Shown piece after piece: positions 9,042 through 15,349 of a stretch of DNA of 15,749 nucleotides (positions are counted from its first letter, which is position 1; each line of letters opens with the position of its first letter). The stretch spans positions 86,659 to 102,407 of the forward strand of contig MU129117.1 in NCBI GenBank assembly GCA_014904985.1. Reading direction: 5' to 3'. Origin of the DNA: Hydnum rufescens UP504. Lineage: Eukaryota; Basidiomycota; Agaricomycetes; Cantharellales; Hydnaceae. Both the position numbers and the translations under genes were made by a program. The notes beneath the pieces are model-generated. The model worked only from the letters and a program-made list of their open reading frames with translations. It did no database searches and was not told where the DNA came from.

Positions 9042-9108
9042 CAAAATCAAAGTACAAAATCAAAGTACCGCCCTAGAATCCCTAAAACCGTATCCTAGAA
9101 TCCCTAAA
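9042..9108. repeat. two small tandem duplications
   Basis: CAAAATCAAAGTA is present twice head to tail (9042-9054, 9055-9067). It is followed by CCTAGAATCCCTAAA at 9072-9086 and 9094-9108 (period 22 bp). These are probably slippage products. Confidence 0.7.
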
Positions 9109-9153
9109 TAAGGAAACTTTTAAAAAATCAGTCAAATTAAGAACTCAGAGAGG

Positions 9154-9160
9154 TATAAAA
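9154..9160 (+). promoter_or_regulatory. TATA box upstream of small gene A
   Basis: TATAAAA lies 49 bases upstream of the ATG at 9203 that I prefer for the first small paralogue. Confidence 0.4.
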
Positions 9161-9202
9161 AAACAGAGGAAAATGGCCATGGCCAGACATACCTTGAATC
9201 CC

Positions 9203-9581
9203 ATGCTACTTGTAAGCCAAGAACAAATATTGATGAGCGGATTCTAAAAATCCTTCCCAAATTAGGCAAATGTCCAACAAATTCAATTTGCTTGAAGTTC
9301 CCCATGTGGTTTGCATTGACGTGGGCATGTATACAACCGATCAAAATTCACCCTTCCTTTCTATTCGACTAGGTGATTTTGGCACAGTTTACCCAGACAA
9401 AAACGATCCCACAGTTTATTTCTTCGCCTGAATTGATGGAATTTGTTATTGCAACATGCGTCCAGATGGCCCTATGTTTTTGGCTGAGATTGTTCTGGGT
9501 CTTACTGTGTTTGGAGGGATTGATCCAACTCAATGTACCCACCCCTTCTTTTCATGTGACTTTTCACCCCCTCCCAGTTAA
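9203..9581 (+). pseudogene. small paralogue A of an unrecognised tandem family; predicted intron, one frameshift, one TGA
   Basis: The function is unknown. The model uses ATG at 9203, a 54-bp intron (GTAAGC at 9212 to TTAG at 9265, with a CTAAAA branch-like site), and a second exon. Spliced, the N-terminus reads MLLANVQQIQF, resembling the MLAS...MPIQQLSL start of copy D, which supports the splice. A frameshift near 9290 then leads into LEVPHVVCIDVG, PFLSIRLGDFG, TVYPDKN and PTVYFFA, a TGA at 9429-9431, IDGICYC, MFLAEIVLGLTV and CTHPFF, with stop TAA at 9579. The last two motifs match copy C (FKVEVRLGIAV, CIHPLF). An alternative start at 9173 (MAMARH, good context) lies only 19 bases after the TATA box. 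The homology to B-D is by eye and weak in overall identity. Confidence 0.45.
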
Positions 9582-9830
9582 AAGAATATCATGTGCTTCT
9601 GACCCTGAAAGCCAAGTCAAATCTGGGAATTGAAAAATTGAATCACCACGAATTAATTGCAAATGCCTTGTGATCAAATGCACCCTGGAATTAAAACTAC
9701 AAGTGATCGCCAAGGCTCAGGTGTCTAATTAAGTCCCCATCCCAAGAAATTAAATGCCGACTTCCAAAAAGCAATTTAAGGAACACTGAATTATGTAGAA
9801 TTCCCCAAGATCATTCTATTATCACTCATC
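9582..9830. other. intergenic spacer between copies A and B
   Basis: AT-rich sequence without a convincing frame. CAATTTAAGG near 9771-9780 may be a weak TATA element for copy B, about 55 bases before its ATG. Confidence 0.4.
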
Positions 9831-10239
9831 ATGTCTGCAATTAAATTCTTGTATCCCGAAGGATGTTACCCATGCTATGAATATCCTGATGACGTATTTG
9901 ATCTGTCCCATCAATTCATCAAGCGAAAGGGGTTTGGCAAAGTTGTTTTCTGCCTTGGAGTGGAGGACACAAGTGGATTGATGGTGGTGTATATTCCCAG
10001 AGGTGTCCCATTCATTTTCCAGGCCTATATCGAATCCGTGGACAAATACAACTTCACCTTTGTTACGATCCTACTTCCCATCAGTTACCAACATGTCAAT
10101 TGTTCATTTGGGAACATTCTCCTATCATCAATCTTGGAGCCCAAGGATTTCCATTCCCACCCATCTCTCCCTTCATGTCTCTCATTTATTCCATCACAAA
10201 CCCACTCCACTGGAGATCTGTCAGACGTTCTATGTGTAA
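9831..10239 (+). pseudogene. small paralogue B of the tandem family; open N-terminal part, frame change near 10080
   Basis: Not a recognised family. ATG at 9831 (TCATCATG) opens a frame with SAIKFLYPEGCYPCYEYPDD, then FCLGVEDTSGLMVVYIPRG, VPFIFQAYIE and KYNFTFVTILL. The VED...VVYIPRGVPFIF...FTFV run lines up with VED...FYL...GKPGWF...FTRV in copy C. That frame stays open to a stop at 10257-10259. The best match to the C-terminal motif of A and C, however, lies in another frame: PRISIPTHLSLHV, then ICQTF, ending TAA at 10237-10239. Either a one-base change or a short intron near 10080-10120 shifts the frame; I could not find a splice pair that settles it. Uninterrupted, the first frame would give 142 residues, near the 128 of copy C. 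Confidence 0.45.
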
Positions 10240-10259
10240 TTTCCTTTCGTCATCTCTGA

Positions 10260-10584
10260 TTCAAAAAGATCTGGAACCTAGACAGCTGTTCTTTCTTTTC
10301 AAATGTGATTCATATGCTAAAAATGGAATGAAGGCAAAGGATTTGATTTAAATTTAAAATGATTCACAAGGGAATGACAGCTGTCAGAAGTAAAATGAAT
10401 AAGGAAATCATGTCAAACTCAGGACGAGGATAAAAGGGCAGTAAAAGTCATTCCAGAACCCCATTCTCCTCCTCTCATCCCTCTTAGTTTGTTTGAGTTC
10501 CTTCTCTCCTCTTTCTTTCTCTTTTCTCATCTTTTCTCTTCCATCTCTCTCTCAGATCCTATCATCATTTTTCTTTCATTTCCA
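10260..10584 (+). promoter_or_regulatory. promoter and CT-rich leader of copy C
   Basis: A TATA-like GATAAAAGG at 10429-10437 is followed by a strongly pyrimidine-rich leader (about 10461-10560) up to the ATG at 10585. CT-rich blocks before the start are common at active fungal genes. A 5' UTR intron (GTTTGT near 10488 to CTCTCTCAG near 10554) is possible. AT-rich sequence fills 10260-10420. Confidence 0.4.
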
Positions 10585-10971
10585 ATGGACCCCACTATCA
10601 TCCCATCTGTGGAAAAATGCACAGAAGGTATGATTAGTCCTTCAAATTTCCCAAGGTCTTTAAATGATATATCAAAAGAAGAATCAGGAACCAAGAAGTT
10701 CATCGAGTTATACCTTCTGGTAGAGGATGACACATTGTTTTATCTTTCATTCCAGGCTGGAAAACCAGGATGGTTTTGTCCAGATCTGCTTGCCAAGGAG
10801 AGGAAGTTTACCAGGGTGTTTCTGAACTGGATGATGGTTAAATCTGTGGTATCTGAGAGTCCTGACTTTAAAGTTGAAGTCAGATTAGGGATTGCAGTCC
10901 AGAATGCCCCTGAAAGGGAAGCTTGTATCCATCCCCTCTTCACCCATAATCCCTTTGATGCATGTATTTAA
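10585..10971 (+). CDS. small paralogue C of the tandem family, intact 128-residue protein
   Basis: This is the only unbroken member of the cluster. I do not recognise the family. ATG at 10585 has A at -3 (TCCAATGG) and the frame ends at TAA 10969-10971, with no intron needed. The N-terminal 38 residues are polar (MDPTIIPSVEKC, SPSNFPRSLND). The rest alternates short hydrophobic stretches suggestive of beta strands: FIELYLLVEDDTLFYLSF, GKPGWFCPDLL, KFTRVFLNWMMV, PDFKVEVRLGIAV, then CIHPLFTHNPF. No signal peptide or membrane segment is evident, so it is probably intracellular. It shares motif order with copies A and B, and less surely with D. An intact frame beside decayed siblings, together with a TATA box and CT-rich leader, suggests a gene that may still be expressed. 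The remaining doubt is whether a 128-codon frame in this AT-moderate DNA is translated at all. Confidence 0.6.
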   Translation: MDPTIIPSVEKCTEGMISPSNFPRSLNDISKEESGTKKFIELYLLVEDDTLFYLSFQAGKPGWFCPDLLAKERKFTRVFLNWMMVKSVVSESPDFKVEVRLGIAVQNAPEREACIHPLFTHNPFDACI

Positions 10972-11088
10972 TCATGTCTTGTCCTGTTCCCCATCCCTCA
11001 TTTCCTAAAAGAATTACAAAAAGAACAAATGATTTTCAGGACAAGTTTGACGCAAAAGGAAAGAGTCATGAGGCCATCAAGAAATAGT

Positions 11089-11094
11089 TATAAA
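11089..11094 (+). promoter_or_regulatory. TATA box upstream of small gene D
   Basis: TATAAA within AGTTATAAAGGGCCC. The flank resembles the GGATAAAAGGGC box of copy C. ATGs follow at 11115 and 11136; the second, 42 bases from the box, is better placed for translation. Confidence 0.4.
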
Positions 11095-11114
11095 GGGCCC
11101 ATCGAATACAGACC

Positions 11115-11726
11115 ATGTTAGCATCAGCCCCAGCCATGCCTATCCAGCAACTTTCACTTGTCTATCACCATTTTGATCACATCAATGATGATCCTTTCAT
11201 TGGCATCCATTCTTCCACTCTCATTTGCTATTCTCCTACACCTGAAAATTCGTTTGAAGGGATTGTTCTATCAAAAAGTATCAAGTGGACGAGATACATT
11301 ATCTGGGTATGAGATCACTATGCCCCCTACCAACAAAAGGACCTCGAAGTTGTCCTGGTAGTTGCCTTATGAATTTCAACTGGTGACAAGATACCTCCTC
11401 GAGTATTCCCAACCTCTGTTCTCAATCTGGAAGTAATAGATGCTGTCCAGGGTGAGAGGATTTCTCCATGCGACAAAGACCATTTGATCAAACAAGAGCA
11501 GACATTTACCCAACAATCAGTCAAATCTATTGAGCACGACATTTTACATTGGACAAGGCATCACAGTGGATGGAAGGATGGACTTGGTGGTTTCAAGAGT
11601 GGAAAAGTAGGAGGAATGAGGATGAAGTCTTTACTGAATATGGGTGGCAGAAGTAGGAATTCGCAGTGCATTGCAAGGGACTGCAATCTAAAGTGTTCAC
11701 CATCTGTGGAAGGAATAACTGTCTAG
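11115..11726 (+). pseudogene. candidate small paralogue D of the tandem family, two in-frame TGA codons
   Basis: One frame runs from ATG 11115 to TAG 11724-11726 (204 codons), broken only by TGA at 11310-11312 and 11370-11372. Its start (MLAS...MPIQQLSL) resembles spliced copy A, DPFIGIHSS resembles SPFLSIRLG of A, and SFEGIVLS and KDLEVVLVVAL sit where A-C have FT-x-V and the FKVEVRLGIAV-type motif. After that comes ISTGDKIPPRVFPTS and about 100 residues with no counterpart in A-C, rich in Lys, Gly and Arg. Either D has a C-terminal extension or the true stop lies earlier and the rest is chance. A second frame (about 11545-11640, GWTWWFQEWK) is also open, so the end is uncertain. AATAAA at 11867-11872 lies downstream. 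Confidence 0.35.
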
Positions 11727-12157
11727 TATCTGAAAATGCAAGTTTGAAAGTGCTCTGACCTTAGACCTCGATCAATGATCTGTTGGAGTGTTTAGGACAA
11801 CCTTATCTTGCTACTCCCCAAAGATATCAAGGAAACTCAGTTGAAATAACTCCATTTGACAAACAAAATAAAAAGTTTTCTACATGTCAAAAAAATATGC
11901 TTATGTAACCAAGATTTGTAATCAAAAACCCGGACTCAAAAGTATGACAAAGCTATTTGTGTGACTAAGCAAAAGATATGACTCAGCCTGATTTAGTCAT
12001 CCAAACGTCCCACAACTGCACCATTTCAAACATCACACAGACTTTGGCACAGAAAGGTACACAGACATCCAAAAATACATATAAGGAATCGAAATTTGTA
12101 GTTTTAGGTAGCTTTTAGATAAGACTCCCCTCAAAATAAAGTAGTTACAGACAAGAA
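11727..12157. other. gene-free spacer
   Basis: AT-rich sequence with a candidate polyadenylation signal AATAAA at 11867-11872, properly placed for copy D. I see no other reading frame or long repeat. Confidence 0.4.
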
Positions 12158-12290
12158 ATTCAAGTGGCCCAGTGACTGAAAGGCATACTCAGAGCAACAA
12201 TGAGAAGTTGTAGATAGTTGTAGGACCCTCAGTGTAGGTGTTGCTAGATGCCTAAGCCCTGAATCATACAATAATAGGTTCAAGCCCATA
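12158..12290 (+). ncRNA. possible decayed tRNA-like sequence or SINE head (pol III A and B boxes)
   Basis: TGGCCCAGTGACTGAAAGGC (12165-12184) closely resembles the D-arm/A-box of leucine or serine tRNAs, and GGTTCAAGCCC (12277-12287) differs from the B-box consensus GGTTCGANNCC mainly at the CpG. The 112-bp spacing is too long for a plain tRNA, the T-stem does not pair well and U33 is not preserved. A functional tRNA is therefore unlikely; a decayed tRNA-derived SINE is the better guess. Confidence 0.25.
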
Positions 12291-12546
12291 AAAGTTTAAA
12301 ATCAGAAATAGCTTCTAAGTTTCAATTCGACAATTGTGATACAAGTAGTCCAGCTAGAGTCAGAAACATTACATCATATCAGAGTCATCCATACCATTTC
12401 TATACCTAGTAAGCCAATCAACCCATTGAGACTAACCTGAGCCCCTCCCATACCTTTTCATTCCCAATCCCTATAACCTTAGCCAACATCTGGTGGTGTT
12501 AGTAATTTCTGCAGAGCAATAAAGCATCTTCTACACTGGATGAACC

Positions 12547-12925
12547 CCACACCCACTTCAGCAGGTGTGATAATTTTTAAAGTAAGTATTCGCCCTCTAT
12601 AAGTATGACTGTGCCAAAGGAGCAGTGCAAGCTGCTCCTTTTGCATTACTTTGAATTTTTTTACTAATATACACTATGATTCTAGGATCCAAAACAACAA
12701 CCCACCCCAATGGCAACCTGCAACCCATGCCCAATGGTGAAGTGCCAAGCCACACCCCCAGTACCACACCCCCACCCAAGCAGGTGTGTGGTGCTACTAG
12801 ATAGTTTTTATTTTAATTTTTTTGTTCTTTTATTTCTATGGACAGCACCACACACCCGCTAGAGAGGGTGTGTGGTGCTACTAAGTAGTTTTTTTTTTCT
12901 TTGGATTTCTACTGAGTACCACACC
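12547..12925. repeat. array of back-to-back hairpin units with CCACACC...GGTGTGG ends
   Basis: The junction pattern CCACACCC, short spacer, GGTGTG occurs at about 12551-12568, 12760-12790 and 12847-12875, and a final right end (ACCACACC) lies at 12917-12924. The best junction is a perfect 14-bp inverted repeat, AGCACCACACACCC at 12844-12857 and its complement at 12866-12879, with 8 bases between. GGTGTGTGGTGCTACTA is directly repeated at 12783-12799 and 12867-12883, each followed by a T-rich stretch and an ATTTCTA...CCACAC end. So there are three tandem units, each able to fold on itself. A separate 13-bp inverted repeat with one mismatch (12613-12625, 12632-12644) lies inside the first unit. 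The array may be MITE-like or foldback DNA. Confidence 0.6.
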
Positions 12926-12936
12926 AGATACAGTAT

Positions 12937-12964
12937 TTAAATAAATAAATAAATAAATAATAAG
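12937..12964. repeat. AAAT microsatellite
   Basis: Five to six head-to-tail AAAT tetranucleotides, with two more AATA-rich clusters nearby (about 13020-13042). Confidence 0.85.
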
Positions 12965-13090
12965 AATAATGGGACTGCTGAAACCCCACTGACCCAGGGT
13001 AGGATGTGTATAATATAGTGATAATAAATAAATAATTATAAATGGAACATACTATCCCCAATAAGCCTGTATGGCCTGCTGTCCTGCAAG

Positions 13091-13238
13091 TCTGAGAATC
13101 TCTAAGTCAGACTGTGAAAGACCATGACTTCCTGCCATTGTCTGAGAATCTCTAAGTCCTAGTCTAAGGTGAGAGGGGCCCCCAGGGGCCCCTTGTCTCA
13201 TGCTGTGAAATCACCCAGTGGGCCCCAGGGGCCCCCAC
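13091..13238. repeat. 50-bp duplication and two GC-rich palindromes
   Basis: TCTGAGAATCTCTAAGTC occurs at 13091-13108 and 13141-13158, 50 bp apart. Then GGGGCCCC-CA-GGGGCCCC at 13175-13192, flanked by GAGA/TCTC, forms a perfect palindrome with a 2-base centre. A related GTGGGCCCC-A-GGGGCCCCCAC follows at 13218-13238. The two GC islands could also pair with each other. They stand out sharply from the AT-rich surroundings. Confidence 0.7.
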
Positions 13239-13381
13239 CTAAAAACCCACTCTTACATTGAATAAAAGCAAGGCAAAAGGGCCTAACTAGATATACAATT
13301 ATGGCTGACTGGTTTGATCTTGGACGTAAGTTTAGGCCCCCCATACCTCTCCAAGCTGCAAATTGACTACCATCTCAATAG

Positions 13382-14422
13382 TACTCACACTCAGTCCAAC
13401 ACTTAATGGCGGGCAAGACAACCCTGATCCTCAGCGGAACTCTACCCACTTTCCAGTCCCTTCAAGATTGGTGGCAGGAACACATGATTTCAAATCCAGA
13501 CATGTCACCCTATGTACTTGAGGGAATGGCATGGCTAAACAAATACCATGAGAAGGTGGGAAAGACTCGTGCTTATGTGATTGCAATGGGTGAGTACCAT
13601 CTTTTCTCCTGCTGCAACCACAAACCAACAACAGAATTATCACAGTCCTTAATCCAAGTATTAAAATGTATTTTATTCAGAAGCAGTGGTCTCTGATGGA
13701 AGTAGAAGAAGCAGTGGAATGGATTAAGGATGAGGTCAGTCATCTGCACTCTTTTTGCCTGTCCCACTTAGGATTCTGTTGCTGACTTTTGGGTTAATTC
13801 AGCTCACAAAGTATTGGACCATAGCAAATACAAGGCCCTCAGTTGTGGGCACAGCCTCCGAGCTCTCCCAGTCTGCATGTATCAAGCTTGGTCTCATTGA
13901 TGCAGATGATGACTTTGATACTGGAGAACTGAGTATTGATCAAGAATACAAGGCCTATATGGTTCACTTGCAGCACACCCCAACACTCTCCCAGAAACCT
14001 ATACTTACCTTTTGGCAGGTTTGTACAAGTCAAGTCTCATTTGGCCATATGTTGACTTCATATTTCCATAGGAGCATGAGTACATGCTCCCAATGTGGTT
14101 CTGAATGGCTATGGATTACCTTCCAATCCAGGCCTCTTCAGTTCCATCTGAGCAGGTCTTCTCCTCAAGTTCCAAAACAATAACAAAAAGATGCAGTCAC
14201 CTCAAACCTGACATAATGGAGGGGCTCCAGATGCTCAAATTTATGCTGAAGAAAGAGTGACTAAACTTTACAAAAGGTTGGAAGACTCCCATGGCCAACA
14301 TAATGGTTGATCTGGACAATGGGGGCAACATGCTTCAAGATATATTGAACACTGCACCCACAGAGATTGATGAGGTGTTGGAACATCTTATGGACCATGA
14401 GGATTTAATCACTGATGAGTAG
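13382..14422 (+). pseudogene. hAT-family transposase, C-terminal half, with short introns and two TGA codons
   Basis: This is the second half of a hAT transposase, including its dimerisation region. Exon pieces give KTTLILSGTLPTFQSL, then KYHEKVGKTRAYVIAM joined across a 56-bp intron (13590-13645) to VLNPSIKMYFIQKQW and EEAVEWIKDE. After an unresolved junction (perhaps a 37-bp intron 13735-13771 plus a frameshift) come LGLIDADDDFDTGELSIDQE and ILTFWQ. A 53-bp intron (14019-14071, GTTTGT...CATAG) leads to HEYMLPMWF, MAMDYLPIQASSVPSEQVFS, KTITKRCSHLKPD, ALQ-type LQMLKFMLKKE and LNFTKGW. The DYLPIQASSVPSEQVFSS core is the hallmark of hAT C-termini. TGA at 14102-14104 and 14258-14260 interrupt it; the frame then ends at TAG 14420-14422. 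A further 56-bp intron (13326-13381) may precede the first exon. The BED zinc finger and the N-terminal half are not found upstream. Confidence 0.85.
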
Positions 14423-14452
14423 ACAGATTATGATTATGTACATAGGTATATA

Positions 14453-14594
14453 CAAAGCCTTGAGTCATGGCTTGAGTCAACTCCAAGTCTAAGTTGAGTC
14501 CTAAATTCAACTTGGCTTCAGCGATAAGCCAAGTCCTTTGGAAGTCACATGAAGTTGCCCAAAGTCAAGCCAAGTTGAGTCATGGCAACACTAC
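14453..14594 (+). mobile_element. 3' subterminal repeats and terminus of the hAT element
   Basis: Directly after the transposase, the motif GAGTCA/AAGTTGAGTC/CAAGTC recurs about eight times in both orientations, a typical hAT subterminal organisation. A 9-bp hairpin (ACTTGGCTT 14510-14518, AAGCCAAGT 14526-14534) lies within it. The end ATGGCAACACTAC (14582-14594) is the complement of GTAGTGTTGCCAT, close to the CAGTGTTGCCA-type ends of many hAT elements. A 5' partner is doubtful (see findings). Confidence 0.6.
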
Positions 14595-15213
14595 CTCAGA
14601 CCAAGCTGGCAAGTTTGCTGATGTGGCACAAAGACAGATGCAAATCCCATCTAGCACACTGCAAGACCATTGACACATACAGGCCAGAGAGATATAAATT
14701 CCATTGGGATGCCCAAAGATGATAAATCAGGCTGAATGCACCTTCATCCCCTCATCCATCCTCATCCACCCAAGAATCTAGAACAATGATAGTCAAAGCC
14801 CTTGACCAGTGTCTGCTGTTCGTTCATGGTGTGAGCACAGCCAAAGTCCAACAGACTACCCTGCTATAGCTAGGTCTTGGGTGAAACATCCCTTTGAATG
14901 GAATATGGTCTCAGGTGATCAGCCCTTTCAAGGATTCCTCAGGTGTCCTCCTTGTCTTGTGCAGTTGCTACCTTGACAGTGACAGGTTTGTGGAATCATC
15001 CCCTGACTGTACTCGCATCCTCCAACCCAAGCCTCCAACCTATCACACCCCTGTACAGGGGCTTCCACCTCAACGACCTTGTCAGCAGACTAGAAAGTAT
15101 CTCAGTCTCATTATAGAGGACTGATTGTTATTGTAGAAAATACCTAGAAAGTATCTATATACAATATGTAAGAAAGGGGCTTAAAGGAGAGTGGGATAAC
15201 AGTACTACTAGGC
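14595..15213. other. spacer with a possible small promoter and reading frame
   Basis: TATAAA at 14693-14698 is followed by a CT-rich leader and an ATG at 14786 in good context (ACAATGA). That ATG opens only 27 codons before TAG at 14867-14869. An intron starting GGTGTGAG near 14828 could extend it, since another frame is open at about 14810-14955 (ARSWVKHPFEWNMVSGDQPF). I recognise nothing and do not call a gene. Confidence 0.3.
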
Positions 15214-15241
15214 TTACCTCAGTCTCATTATAGAGGACTGA
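15101..15241. repeat. 24-bp direct repeat with internal dyad, plus a 13-bp repeat
   Basis: CTCAGTCTCATTATAGAGGA followed by CTGA occurs at 15101-15124 and 15218-15241 without a mismatch (117 bp apart). The right copy extends to a 7-bp dyad, CTCAGTC...GACTGAG. CTAGAAAGTATCT also occurs twice (15090-15102, 15144-15156), so about 50-120 bp of local duplication is present. Confidence 0.8.
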
Positions 15242-15349
15242 GGAAAGCCTTCAGGGAATTCCGCTAAACTATACATGCGGTGCCATAAAAGGAATGTGTA
15301 CCATAAAAGGAAAGAGGTCTGAGAAAGGCAGTTGGCTAGCCTTGATTTC

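Noticed and set aside
9001..9110. Telomere-like sequence (CCCTAAA near 9080 and 9102)
   Set aside because: There are only two isolated copies inside a 22-bp duplicated unit, with no tandem telomeric array.
2031..14260. Reassigned genetic code in which TGA is a sense codon
   Set aside because: TGA appears only in damaged transposon and relic frames that also carry frameshifts and truncations, while the intact frame at 10585-10971 and the edge gene contain none. Decay of CGA is the simpler reading.
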